From: Streptomyces griseorubiginosus
GTDB lineage: Bacteria > Actinomycetota > Actinomycetes > Streptomycetales > Streptomycetaceae
DNA: 64,000 nucleotides
NCBI RefSeq assembly: GCF_001514195.1
Contig: NZ_KQ948750.1
Span: 62,001 to 126,000, forward strand
Direction of reading: 5' to 3'
Part shown: positions 17,307 to 26,149 of the stretch, in pieces
Numbering within the stretch: position 1 is the stretch's first letter
Layout: each line of letters opens with the position of its first letter
The notes under the pieces: model-generated
What the model was told of the DNA's origin: nothing
The model's input: the letters and a program-made list of their open reading frames with translations, nothing else
The model's database searches: none
Made by a program: the position numbers and the translations under genes

Positions 17307-18577
17307 CCGCCACCACCCGGATACGCAGGCTGCGGTGGTGGCTCACCACCATGTTCGCCGCCACCACCGCGACGGGTCTGGTCACCCTGACCCTGTTCGC
17401 GGTCCGCCACGACGACACCGCCTGGCACGCCGCCACCGACGACGACCTCAGCGTGCAGACATCCCTGGTCATCTCCGTGATCGGGTTCAACGACCCTTCC
17501 CGGCCCGACATCGACGATCTGGTCAACGGGTTCGACGCCTCCTGCCCACAGGTGACAGTTTTCTCCCGGGCAGGCGCAGAACTCGCCGCTACGCGCGCCG
17601 CCGGCATCCACTGCCCCAAGGTGCGGGAGGCAGACCTGCGGGGCGTCGCCGCCGCCGCAATAAAGGACGGTGACGCAAAGGCCGATGGGCAGACCGAAGA
17701 CGGCCATCACGTACGCCTGCGCGCCGAGGCCTTCCCCGGCCTCGACGGTGACAAGCCCGTCGGCACGGTCGTGGCCGCAGTCGACACCACCGCCGACGAA
17801 GCCCAACACCGCAGGTTCGCATTCCTGCTCAGCGTCGGCTGCGCCCTGCTCGTTCTTCTGTCCGCCCCCATCGGCCACCTGCTGTCCGGCCGGGCGACCC
17901 GCCCCGCACTCACCGCTCTCAAGCAGCAGGAGGCCTTCCTCGCCGAGGCCGCCCACGACCTGCGTACCCCAGCCGCCTCCCTGCGCACCCTCGCCGAGAT
18001 CGCCCTTCACCAGGACGGCGAGGACCGCGACGCCGCACTGCGCCGAACTGTCCGGCTGGCGACCCGCATGGGCGACCTCCTCGACGCCCTCCTCACCCGC
18101 GCCCGGCTCGAGGCCGGTGTCGCCCAAGTGTGCCGCGAACCCTTGCGCCTCGACCAACTTGTCGAGGCCGTCGTCGACGACACCCCTGCTGACGGGCACC
18201 GGATCACCGTCCGGGTCGAGGAGACAGTGGTGGTCGGCGACCCCGAGCTCCTGCAGCGGGCCGTCGCCAACCTGCTCGGCAACGCGCTCACCCACGGACA
18301 TGCCCCCGGCCGACCCGCCGAGGTCGAAATCACCGTCACTGCCGACGGCATGCTCACACTCGACGACGCAGGCCCTGGCATCCCACCCGGACTGGCAGAT
18401 TCGCTCTTCCAGCGCTACCACAGCGGCGGTGGCTCCACCGGTCTCGGCCTCTCCATAGCCTCCTGGATCGCCGACGCCCACGGAGGCATGCTGACCTCCG
18501 GCCCCAGCCTCCTCGGCGGCGCCCGATTCACCCTCCGGATCCCGGCACGACAACGGCCGAAGCAGGGTCGGCTGTGA
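17303..18577 (+). CDS. Sensor histidine kinase of two-component system 2
   Basis: 424 residues; its ATG overlaps the regulator stop (ATGA at 17303-17306). Order: TM1 (about 12-34), an extracytoplasmic domain of about 135 residues, TM2 (about 172-192), HisKA with H218 in AEAAHDLRTPAASL, then HATPase with NLLGNALTHG, DDAGPGIP and GGSTGLGLSIASWIA. The sensor part contains exactly two Cys, C81 (DASCPQ) and C104 (IHCPKV), and a His pair (H135-H136). This is compatible with disulfide or copper sensing, although neither is proven. There is hardly any HAMP between TM2 and HisKA, so the signal must pass through a short linker. A weak hairpin at 18578-18598 follows. Confidence 0.94.
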   Translation: MTATTRIRRLRWWLTTMFAATTATGLVTLTLFAVRHDDTAWHAATDDDLSVQTSLVISVIGFNDPSRPDIDDLVNGFDASCPQVTVFSRAGAELAATRAAGIHCPKVREADLRGVAAAAIKDGDAKADGQTEDGHHVRLRAEAFPGLDGDKPVGTVVAAVDTTADEAQHRRFAFLLSVGCALLVLLSAPIGHLLSGRATRPALTALKQQEAFLAEAAHDLRTPAASLRTLAEIALHQDGEDRDAALRRTVRLATRMGDLLDALLTRARLEAGVAQVCREPLRLDQLVEAVVDDTPADGHRITVRVEETVVVGDPELLQRAVANLLGNALTHGHAPGRPAEVEITVTADGMLTLDDAGPGIPPGLADSLFQRYHSGGGSTGLGLSIASWIADAHGGMLTSGPSLLGGARFTLRIPARQRPKQGRL

Positions 18578-18598
18578 CAGACGCCCAACAGTCGTCTG
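18578..18598 (+). terminator. Weak terminator-like hairpin after kinase gene
   Basis: CAGACG / CGTCTG stem with a 9-base loop starting at the base after the stop codon. It is short, so weakly supported. Confidence 0.3.
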
Positions 18599-18703
18599 CA
18601 GCCTCAAGCAGCGACCAACCCGGCCTGTGACCGCGCCTGTGTGAAGGTGGTGCGGCAAAATACCGGGCCGCAAACGCGGCCTGGCCGTTGACGGTCCGGA
18701 CTG

Positions 18704-19123
18704 GTGATTGCGGTAGTGGTGGCGGTCGCGTCGGCGCACGAGAACGCCGTCGGGATCGCGCTGTGGAACCGCGTCATCGGCCTCGTCCTCGACCAGATCG
18801 CCGTCGACGGCTCCATCACCCAAGCCCCGGCGGCGGTGAAGCCACCGGACGTTCCCCGGTCGACCGGCAAACAGGGCCAGAACCGCTCCGGCATGACGGA
18901 CGGTTACGGCATCCCGATCGACCGCGTTCTGGCCGGAGCGAACCGTAACGACTCCCCGCTGCTCGCCCCGCCCCTTGACCGCCTGGACGACCTGGGACTG
19001 GGACCGCTGCCCGACACCATCATCACCGTGCGTAGCCTGATCCGTCAGGCATGGACGACCTATCACTGGGACGAACGCCCGAACCGCCGCCAATTAACAC
19101 ACGCCTACCGGTGCGACCCATGA
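18704..19123 (+). pseudogene. IS5-family transposase remnant with internal deletion
   Basis: The frame encodes IALWNRVIGLVLDQIAVDGSITQAP, a scrambled PVDRGKQGQ-like region and SGMTDGYGIPIDRVLAGANR, all typical of the middle of IS5-type transposases. The chain then jumps from LDDLGLGPLPD straight to TIITVRSLIRQAWTTYHWDERPNRR, the normal extreme C-terminus. The catalytic middle (the second Asp and the DDE Glu region, roughly 70-80 residues) is therefore gone, as is the N-terminus. It lies between two-component system 2 and the TetR gene. Confidence 0.8.
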
Positions 19124-19203
19124 GCGTCACCCGTGCCAGTGACGTGACTGCCTTCTTGGAATTCGCGCCAGGCCCCACACAACAATCTGTCCCAACCAAT
19201 TGC

Positions 19204-19833
19204 CTATGCGTGTCCGGCATCACTCGCGAATCCGGCCAGCACGAGCGCGATCGCGGCGTCCACCTCGGCTGTGAACGCCCCGTGCGGCGCAGCCTCTTGG
19301 GACAGACGTCGCATGACTGCGCCCTGGAAGACGTCGTAGAGCACGTCCACGGTCAGGGCGGGATCGGCAGAGGGCGTCGGTCCGTCGCCCGGCCGTTCCC
19401 GTAGGCAGTCATGCAGCCAGTCACGCAGTTCCACGGAAAGCCGCGAGCGGTGGGGCGGTACGCCGTGTCCGCGCAGCAGTCCGGTTGTCATCTGCCGGGT
19501 CTCATCCCAGTCCCGCTCCGCCATCAGGGCCAACTCGTGGAAATATGCCCGCACCCGGTCTGCGGGAGAGGTGATGCTGTCGACGTCGCGAACCAGGGCG
19601 AAGACCGATTCCCCGCCTCGTACGGCCCACTCAGTGGCGATGTCCGACTTCGCGGGGAAGTGATTGAACGCGGTCCGCCGTGCCACCCCAGCTTCTGCCG
19701 CGATCTCGTCCATCGTGGCGGCGTCGTAGCCGCGCGAGGCGAACACCTTGATCGCTGCCGCATAGACGCGCTCCCGGTTGGCCTGGGCATTGCGCGTCCT
19801 CCCGTCTTGCGTCTCGCCCTCCGTCTGCCTCAT
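19204..19833 (-). CDS. TetR-family repressor
   Basis: 209 residues from the ATG at 19833; an upstream start at 19908 would overrun the operators. The HTH is TRNAQANRERVYAAAIKVFASRGYDAATMDEIAAEAGVARRTAFNHF, with the helix-turn-helix TMDEIAAEAGV...TAFNHFPAKSDI characteristic of TetR. The C-terminal ligand domain is all-alpha (EWAVRGGESVFALVRD, FHELALMAERDW, DVLYDVFQGAVMRRL). It is divergent from the amidohydrolase gene, and two perfect palindromes lie between the starts. A ligand-responsive repressor of that gene and of itself is the natural reading. Confidence 0.92.
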   Translation of the reverse strand: MRQTEGETQDGRTRNAQANRERVYAAAIKVFASRGYDAATMDEIAAEAGVARRTAFNHFPAKSDIATEWAVRGGESVFALVRDVDSITSPADRVRAYFHELALMAERDWDETRQMTTGLLRGHGVPPHRSRLSVELRDWLHDCLRERPGDGPTPSADPALTVDVLYDVFQGAVMRRLSQEAAPHGAFTAEVDAAIALVLAGFASDAGHA

Positions 19834-19843
19834 GTGGACATTA

Positions 19844-19887
19844 TTGCACTCCCGTGCAACCATCGAGCTTGTTGCACCATAGTGCAA
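19844..19887. promoter_or_regulatory. Two identical TetR-type operators (TTGCAC-N4-GTGCAA)
   Basis: Perfect 6-bp inverted repeats with 4-bp spacers at 19844-19859 (TTGCACTCCCGTGCAA) and 19872-19887 (TTGCACCATAGTGCAA); centres are 28 bp apart. They sit in the 77-bp gap between the divergent repressor (19833) and amidohydrolase (19911). The second ends 23 bases before the amidohydrolase ATG. Confidence 0.8.
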
Positions 19888-19910
19888 TTTAATTTGAGGT
19901 AAGGACACAC

Positions 19911-20888
19911 ATGGACAAGGTCAACGGCTGGGTGGACATCCACGCGCATTTCACCCCACCGACCACGGAAGAGGCACGTGAGGCCCAGTGGCGCCAGCTG
20001 AGGGACGCACACCTGCTGACCCCCGAGCCCCACCACTGGGAACCCGAGACGACGCTCGCCACCATGGATCGCCTGGGCATCGCCACGCAGATGCTCAGCC
20101 CGGCACTACTCGATGCCCCACTGCCGCAACTGCGCGCCTGGAACGACTACGGCGCCCAGCTCGTCGCCGACCACCCCGGCCGCTTCGGCCTGCTCGCCTG
20201 TCTGCCCACCGACGACCCGGACGCGGCTCTGGCCGAGATCGCGCGCGGCGACACGGAGACACACCCCGACGGTTACCTGCTGTTCACCCGCTGGGCGGGT
20301 ATCCCGCTCGGGGATCCACGTCTGACGCCGATGTGGGAGGAGCTCGACCGGCGTTCGGCCGTGCTGTTCGTCCATCCGAGCGCCGTAGCGCCCGTGTTCC
20401 GGCAGACCTCCGTCCTGGTCGAGTTTCCGTTCGAGACCACCCGGACCGTCGTGGACCTGCTCTACACAGGATTCTTCCGCCGGTACCCCCGTCTCACGGT
20501 CGTCCTCGCCCACTGCGGCGGCGCCCTGCCCGCGCTCTCCGGCCGCCTCGGGCTGCTGGGGGCGGAGGAGTACGTGTACAACCCGCTGGGCCTGACCGCC
20601 GACGACATCCGCACCGACCTGGCGAAGCTCTACCTCGACACCGCCGCGTCGGGCACCGACGCCAACCTTGCCGCAGCAGTCACGATGGTGCCCCGCGACC
20701 ACATCGTCTACGGCGCCGACGCCGGAGTCCCCTGCTCGAACGAGACCAACATGAAACGCAACATCGACGCGCTCCTGAACTCCCACGTCCTCGCACCGCA
20801 AGAAGTCGAGGAACTCGGCCACCGCGCCTTCAACCTCTTCCCAGCAGCCGCCCAACGCCACCGCGACGCCACCGCAGCAGCAGCCTGA
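19911..20888 (+). CDS. Amidohydrolase-2 / ACMSD-type metal-dependent decarboxylase
   Basis: 325 residues, SD GAGGT-AAGGA close to the ATG. The metal ligands of the ACMSD/gamma-resorcylate-decarboxylase clan are visible: HxH in DIHAHF (residues 10-14), His in LFVHPS, His in LAHCGGALPALSGRL and the catalytic Asp in YGADAGVP. Members decarboxylate aromatic or enol carboxylates without oxygen (2,6-dihydroxybenzoate, 5-carboxyvanillate, ACMS) or hydrolyse related substrates. It is TetR-controlled through the two palindromes. A dihydroxybenzoate decarboxylase would feed the hydroxyquinol operon at 39.5-43.3 kb, but that link is inference. Its stop codon abuts an IS fragment, so anything once downstream has been cut away. 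Confidence 0.87.
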   Translation: MDKVNGWVDIHAHFTPPTTEEAREAQWRQLRDAHLLTPEPHHWEPETTLATMDRLGIATQMLSPALLDAPLPQLRAWNDYGAQLVADHPGRFGLLACLPTDDPDAALAEIARGDTETHPDGYLLFTRWAGIPLGDPRLTPMWEELDRRSAVLFVHPSAVAPVFRQTSVLVEFPFETTRTVVDLLYTGFFRRYPRLTVVLAHCGGALPALSGRLGLLGAEEYVYNPLGLTADDIRTDLAKLYLDTAASGTDANLAAAVTMVPRDHIVYGADAGVPCSNETNMKRNIDALLNSHVLAPQEVEELGHRAFNLFPAAAQRHRDATAAAA

Positions 20889-21063
20889 GAGGCCGACGAT
20901 GCGGTCGTAGGACTCGAGCACGATGTGCTTGAGCTGGGCGAAGACGCCAAGCCGGATCCACCTGCCGGGGCGGGTGCGGATCGTGGCGGCCGAGCAGGTC
21001 GTGTCGGCGATCGCCTGGTAGGAGCTGCCGAACCGCAGGAGTTGCAGCATCTTCGCAACTCCA
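20889..21063 (-). pseudogene. IS5-type transposase N-terminal fragment
   Basis: On the minus strand LLRFGSSYQAIADTTC, then SAATIRTRPGRWIRLGVFAQ and LKHIVLESYDRIVGL match the helix-turn-helix N-terminal part of IS5-family transposases. The fragment ends exactly at the amidohydrolase stop codon, marking a junction. No later transposase motifs follow. Confidence 0.7.
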
Positions 21064-21154
21064 TGATCGCCAAGATCTGTGCCTGTCCTGCTGCCGGGGT
21101 GCCACCACCGCGCCTATCGACGCGACCTCTTACACGAACCAATGAGGAGAAACC

Positions 21155-21569
21155 ATGCGCATCGACGCGCACGCTCACCTGTGGAGCCAGCACTATCTGG
21201 AGCGACTGGACGGAGGCGGCGTGCCCACGCAAGCCCAGCGGGGTCTGGGCGCCGGAGCGAGCGACGAGGAACTGGCCGCCCGGTTCGCTGAGATGGACGC
21301 GGCAGGGGTCGACGCCCAGATCCTGTCGGCCACACCGTTCTCGCCCCATCTGCCCGCCGAGGCGGCCGCCGTCCGCGCCGCCCCTGGTCGAACTCATGGA
21401 GACCCCTCGGGCGACCGGGAAACTCCGAGAGGCCGCCGCGCCGCTGGACCTGCGTGTGCTCCTGTGCGGTGCCGCACTGCAACTGGTGCGACTGGAAGAA
21501 CGTGACCCTGTGCTCTGGCGCCGATATGCAGCCATGGCCCTTCGGGCGCTGTGTCGCTGCCCGCACTGA
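21155..21569 (+). pseudogene. Second amidohydrolase, N-terminal fragment joined to an unrelated tail
   Basis: An ATG at 21155 with SD GAGGAGA begins RIDAHAHLWSQHYLERL, an HxH amidohydrolase start followed by ARFAEMDAAGVDAQILS, which matches the adjacent ACMSD-type protein family. After about 75 residues homology is lost near 21385. In a second frame the sequence becomes LVELMETPRATGKLREAAA, then LVRLEERDPVLWRRYAAMAL, ending at 21569; this looks like the helical C-terminus of another gene, possibly a regulator. The two halves are not in one frame. A deletion has therefore fused two gene remnants. The original enzyme was probably a partner of the amidohydrolase at 19911. Confidence 0.6.
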
Positions 21570-21708
21570 ACGGACCATCCTAACGGGACAGTCCCGGTCG
21601 CATCGCGCTGAGTGAATGTCAGAAAAACCGCCCCGGGCCGCCCGCAGCCGAACTCGGCTGGCGCCACAGCCTCGGGCGAGATGGTGATCAAAATGAGGAG
21701 AGCACGCC

Positions 21709-22488
21709 ATGGATCTGGACCTGAAGGGCAAACGCGCGGTGGTCACCGGCGGCAGCCGGGGCATTGGCCTGGCGGTGGGCCGAGCCCTAGCCCAGGAGGG
21801 TGCCGATGTCGCACTTGTCGGCCGCAACGCGCAGGCGGCAGTCGAGCAGGCCACTGCGCTCGCCGCCGACACCGGGGCGCGCGTGATCGGGATCGGCGCG
21901 GACACCGGTGACGACGCCTCGGTAGCCGCCATGGCCGCAGCCGCCATTGAACAACTGGGCGGCGTCGATGTCCTGGTCAACAATGCGGCCATGACCAACC
22001 CCGGCGTGATCGCGGAGTCAGCGCTGGAAGCGGAGATCAATGTCAAGGTACGCGGCTATCTCCGCTGTGCCAGGTCGTTCGCGCCCGGCATGGTCGAGCG
22101 AGGCTGGGGCCGGATCATCAACGTCGGGGGCATCGCCGCGCGGTGCACCGGTTCGGTGACCGGCTCGGTACGCAACATCGCCGTTGCCGCGCTGACCAAG
22201 AACCTCGCCGACGAACTGGGCCCATGCGGCGTGAATGTCACCGTCGTACACCCCGGCGCCACCAGCAGCGACACCGGAACCAAGGCGCTCGCGGCCAACG
22301 CCGAGGCCCGCGGGCTGACACTGGAGGAGGTCGAACGCGAGTTCAGCGCGGCGATCTCGATCGGCCGGATCGTCACCCCGGACGAGGTCGCCGCTGTGAT
22401 CGCGTTTCTGGCCAGCCCGCGCAGCGTCGCGCTCAACGGCGACCCGATCATCGCCAGCGGTGGTGCCCTCGGTCCGATCTACTACTGA
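21709..22488 (+). CDS. Short-chain dehydrogenase/reductase with altered active site
   Basis: 259 residues, SD GAGGAGA before the ATG. The NAD(P)-binding motif TGGSRGIG, NNAA at about residue 91 and the C-terminal GDPIIASGG are standard for classical SDRs. The catalytic segment normally reads S...Y-x3-K. Here it is GSVRNIAVAALTKNLADELG: the Lys is present but the Tyr position is Ser or Val. The consistent flanking sequence suggests a subfamily trait, not recent damage. The activity may be lost, altered or non-redox. It sits between amidohydrolase remnants and an IS110 copy, so its original operon has been disrupted. Confidence 0.85.
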   Translation: MDLDLKGKRAVVTGGSRGIGLAVGRALAQEGADVALVGRNAQAAVEQATALAADTGARVIGIGADTGDDASVAAMAAAAIEQLGGVDVLVNNAAMTNPGVIAESALEAEINVKVRGYLRCARSFAPGMVERGWGRIINVGGIAARCTGSVTGSVRNIAVAALTKNLADELGPCGVNVTVVHPGATSSDTGTKALAANAEARGLTLEEVEREFSAAISIGRIVTPDEVAAVIAFLASPRSVALNGDPIIASGGALGPIYY

Positions 22489-22724
22489 CAGTGAAGATGT
22501 CGCTGGTGGTTCCTCTGATGAGCCTGACTCGCCTACTGACTGACGTCATCGACTGTCCTGTTGGGGATTTGTCGGTTCATCGGCGGGCCCGCCATGCACG
22601 CGGCGGACGGGCGCTTGTGACCTCATGGGAGCTTGGTCCAGAAGCCCCGTCACTGTCTTGTCCACCCCGCCCGACCGGCGCGTGCCGCCCTCGGAACGGA
22701 CTCGCAAGGACGGACACGACCAGC

Positions 22725-23797
22725 ATGACGCACGCAGCCCGGGAGATCACCGGCGGAGTCGACACCCACGGCTTGACCCACCACGCCGCAGTGATCGACC
22801 AGATCGGCCGGCACCTGGCCGACCGTAAGTTCCCCGCCGGTATTCGTGGCTACCGCGATCTGCTGGACTGGATGCGTTCCCACGGCGAGCTGACGGTTGG
22901 AGTCGAGGGCACCGGCGCCTACGGGGCCGAACTGGCGCGGGTTCTCACCGCAACCGGTGTCACTGTCACCGACGTGAACCGCCCCGACCGTAAGACCCGC
23001 CGGCGCAAGGGAGAGTCCGACCCGATCGACGCCTACGCCGCCGCGACGGCCGTACTGTGCGGCCGGGCGACCGGCGTCCCCAAAGTCGGGACGGCGTGGT
23101 CGAGGCGGTGCGGGTCCTGCGGATGGCCCGCCGCAGCGCCGTCAGAGCCCGCAACCAGGCAATGAACCACATCCGCGGCCTGCTTGTCTCCGCGCCCGCG
23201 ATGCTGCGCGAGCAGGTCGCCGGGCTGGACCGGGCCGTGCTGATACGCACACTCGCCCCGGCTGCGGCCCGGCGACGACCTGTCCCACCCGCTGGCGGCG
23301 ACCCGGGCGTCCCTGCGCCGACTGGCCCGCCGTCACGAGGTGTTGGACGAGGAGATCGCCCAGTTGGACTGCGAGATCGAGCCGCTGGTGAAGCAGGCCA
23401 CCCCCGCGCTGCTGAAACTGTTCGGTGTCGGCCCCGAGACCGCCGGGCAGCTGCCGACGTCGGCCGGCGACAACCCCGAACGCATGCGTTCCGAGGCGGC
23501 ATCGCGCACCTGGCCGGGGTCGCCCCGATCCCTGCCTCCTCCGGGCGCACACACCGCCAGCGGCTCAACCGCGGCGGCGACCGGGCGGCGAACAACGCCC
23601 TGGACACCATCGTCCTGGTCCGCCTGCGCTTCAACGAACGCGCCCGCCGCTACGTCGAACGCCGCACCAAAGAAGGGCTCAACAGAAAGGCCATCATGGG
23701 CTGCCTCAAGCGATTCGTCGCCCGCGAGGTCTATCGCGCTCTGACCGCCACGCCAACGGAACGAATCACTCAAACCGACCTCGCTCCTACAGCTTGA
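22725..23797 (+). pseudogene. IS110-family transposase with three frameshifts
   Basis: Starts at the ATG at 22725 (REITGGVDTHGLTHHAAVID, the DEDD N-terminal Asp region) and runs DLLDWMRSHGELTVGVEGTG, DVNRPDRKTRR and KGESDPIDAYAAA. A missing G near 23090 shifts the frame to VVEAVRVLRMARRSAVRARN. A second shift near 23258 is needed to read HPLAATRASLRRLARRHEVL. A third, a missing T near 23502, restores AHLAGVAPIPASSGRTHR, then NRGGDRAANNALDTIVLVRL and the Tnp_20 C-terminus ending at 23797. Each lesion is consistent with a single-base loss, so the element is recent but dead. No inverted repeats are expected for IS110. Confidence 0.9.
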
Positions 23798-24069
23798 CAA
23801 GCACAGGAGCATCCGCCGTCCCGAGGGAGATGAACTCCCCCTGGTGAGGCGGAACTCCAGTCGGCGCCGTGTCCATACGACGCCCGGGACTTCCATGACA
23901 AACGACCATGCGCCAACCGGCAGTGTGCGAGATGAGCCGGAGCGGCGTCCACCGCACACGCGACGGCCGCACCGGCCGACGGCACATGGGCTTCGGGCGG
24001 TCTGAATCGAATTGGCCGACATGGCAGGCCGATCACATCGACCACCCATGACCTGAAAGGCAGGCAACT

Positions 24070-24633
24070 ATGGCTCGCATCGGCTACCCGGAACTTTCCG
24101 AGGACGAGGGGACTGTCGTCAACATCGTCCGCATGCTCAGGCATTCACCCGACATCGGTTCCCTCGTCAACAGGTTGGGCGCTGCCCAGTTCGCCGCAGG
24201 GTCACTGCCCGCGGTCGACCGCGAGCTCGTCATCATGAACAGCGGCGTAACGTTCTCGGCCCCGTACGAATGGGAGCAACACATCTCCATCTCGCGGTCG
24301 GCCGGAGTCACCGACGCCCAGCGCGACGCGCTGGCCGCCCGCGACCTCACCTCCAACGAGATCACCGAGCCTCAGCGCTCTCTGTTGTTGTTCGCCGACA
24401 GCGCCGCGCGATCAACCGAGATGTCGGACGAGATCTTCGAGGCGGCGCGCGGCCACTACACCGACCAGCAACTGGTCGAGACCGTCATCATGGTTGGTTT
24501 CTACTTCCTCATTGCCCGCATGAGTACCGTCTTCCAGCTGGAGATCGACCCACCCGACGACAGCTCAGTGCTCGACACGATCGTGGACGCGTACGAGAAC
24601 GAGACGTCCCGCTACCAGATTCCGAGATCTTGA
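24070..24633 (+). CDS. Carboxymuconolactone decarboxylase-family protein
   Basis: 187 residues; the ATG follows GAAAGGCAGGCAACT. The all-helical AhpD/CMD fold is recognised from VDRELVIMNSGVTFSAPYEWEQHISISRSAGVTDAQRDAL, where the usual active-site position carries Y-E-W-E-Q-H in place of a CxxC pair, and LVETVIMVGFYFLIARM near the C-terminus. Without the Cys pair it is not an AhpD-type peroxidase reductase. It belongs to the decarboxylase/lactone-binding branch often found in aromatic or steroid catabolic clusters. Context (amidohydrolase, SDR) fits aromatic breakdown. The exact reaction is unknown. Confidence 0.85.
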   Translation: MARIGYPELSEDEGTVVNIVRMLRHSPDIGSLVNRLGAAQFAAGSLPAVDRELVIMNSGVTFSAPYEWEQHISISRSAGVTDAQRDALAARDLTSNEITEPQRSLLLFADSAARSTEMSDEIFEAARGHYTDQQLVETVIMVGFYFLIARMSTVFQLEIDPPDDSSVLDTIVDAYENETSRYQIPRS

Positions 24634-25038
24634 ACCGGGTCGGCTGAGCGCGACCGCGGTCGCCGGCGTCCTGGCTCGCGCCGCGCAGATCAGGCAGGCA
24701 GGCAGGCAGGCAGCCCGACGCAAGGCCCTGGTGGCCGAGGCGGGGAAGGTCGCCACCGAGTCCACCGACTACGAGCGCCGGGGCCAAGCCCTGGTCGCGG
24801 AGCTGGTCGGCCTTCAGGGGAGAGGCAGAGCACCACCAGGGCGCCACCGCCGACGAACACCTGGCCTGCCTAGGACGGCGGGCGCAACTGTTGCACCGGA
24901 TCGTGGACGCGACCGGTGACGAGGGCTCCACTACCTCGCCCAGGACGCCGAGGACCGTGGCCGAGCGATGGCCGTCGAGTGCGTGACCCGCCGCCCAGAC
25001 CCCGCTGCGTGTGACGGTGATCATCCCGACCGGAACGG
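24634..25038. other. Decayed stretch with a CAGG tetranucleotide run
   Basis: 405 bases without an intact gene. At 24691-24713 CAGG is repeated 5.75 times. Around it, plus-strand fragments read VAEAGKVATESTDYERRGQA and, in another frame, ADEHLACLGRRAQLLHRI. They look like one small helical protein broken by a frameshift near 24820; the family is not recognised. The slippage-prone repeat may itself have caused a frame change. Confidence 0.45.
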
Positions 25039-25325
25039 TCACCGTCGGGTGTCACCAGGGGCGAGCAGGCTGGTGAGTTCGGCGATCGCCTCCGGCGAGG
25101 GCTTGAAGTAGCGGCGGACGTTCTCCGGCTTCTTGTGCCGGGACTTCGCCATGAGCATCAGCAGCGAGGCGCCCTGCTCGCCCAGGTGGGTCAGGGCGGA
25201 ATGGCGGTACTCGTACAGGTCCCATCCGCTCCCGGGGCCGCGCAGCGCGGTGTGCTCGTCCGACAGCGCGCGGGCCTGGCCGTAGGACAGGCGGGCCAGG
25301 CCGGTGTCCGGGCACACGTCGCGAC
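25039..25325 (-). pseudogene. Tyrosine recombinase/integrase, C-terminal fragment
   Basis: Minus-strand frame ending at 25039. LARLSYGQARALSDEH is followed by WDLYEYRHSALTHLGEQGAS, the R-H-x-x motif region of phage-type integrases, and SRHKKPENVRRYFKPSPEAI with the conserved His and the probable nucleophilic Tyr in RRYF. Only the last 95 residues of the catalytic domain exist. The upstream part has been replaced by the FAD oxidoreductase fragment, whose frame runs into it. It marks a deletion or excision scar of an integrative element. Confidence 0.75.
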
Positions 25326-26120
25326 GCGGCTGTGGAGGACGACCGAGGTGTCTCCGGCAGGACGGATCTCGATGTGAGGCGCGTGCATGGCCCGGTGAAC
25401 GGGGACCTGAGCACACTCGATCCGGGCGACGACGCCCGGTTCCCGGCGCATCGGCAAGCGCCGTGCGACGAGCCCTGCGACGTGGGATGCGCTGGGCCCC
25501 GCCGCGTTCACGACGATGTCGACGTCGAGACGGCTCCCATCGGACAGAGCAACTGACCGGATGCTTCCATCGGCATCGGTGCCGATGTCGCATACCGCGT
25601 TGCCGGACCGGAGCTCGGCACTGGATGCGACGGCCTGGCCGACCAGGCGGCCGACAAGATGGCGTCCGTGCACCCAGGCTTCGTCGGGGTAGAACAGGAC
25701 CGGTACATCGTCGGGCACCGTGAGAGCCGGTTCGAAACGGCTGCGGACCTCGGCCCCCTTGTACCTCTCGACCCGGTAGTCCCAGCCGGCCAGCAGTTCG
25801 GCTGTCTCCAGGAACTTCGCCTCCGCTGCGGGATCATCTGCCCAGCGCAAGTGGCCGCTGGGAAACCACCACGAGTCCGGCCCGATGGTCCCGGCAAGCT
25901 CACGGTGAGCTGCCATGCCCGCGACGTTCAAGTCGAAGTAGGACTTGCGCGCGGTCTTGCTGCTCGCGTTGACCCACGAGAAAGACCAGCTGGTGACGCC
26001 TTCGCCCGGCTGGCCTGCGTCGATGAAGACCACCTCGGCGCCGTGCCGGGACAGGTTCCAGCCCACACTCGCCCCGATGACGCCCACTCCGATGACACCA
26101 ACACGTTCAGGCCGCTTCAC
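25320..26120 (-). pseudogene. FAD-dependent oxidoreductase (DAO family), C-terminally truncated
   Basis: GTG start at 26120 preceded by GAGGAG; a GTG at 26135 overlaps that SD. N-terminal FAD motif VGVIGVGVIGASVGWNL with the acidic FIDAG end, TSWSFSWVNAS (substrate-side loop), WWFPSGHLRW and NAAGPSASHVAG are typical of glycine/D-amino-acid oxidase-like enzymes. About 267 residues are native. After VVLHSR the frame passes near 25325 into integrase DNA and ends after 44 foreign residues at 25191. The normal C-terminal third, with the second FAD-contact region, is missing. It was probably the last enzyme of the glycoside operon upstream. A chimeric protein may still be made, but function is doubtful. 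Confidence 0.8.
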
Positions 26121-26149
26121 GGATCCGCTCCTCACACGGGCAATCCGGG

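Noticed and set aside
17273..19093. A 606-codon minus-strand frame opposite the kinase of system 2
   Set aside because: Antisense of H-box and ATPase coding sequence; Gly/Val/Asp-rich shadow.
24691..24713. CRISPR or other array from the CAGG run
   Set aside because: Unit of 4 bases without spacers; simple sequence repeat only. No CRISPR-like repeat was seen in the window.
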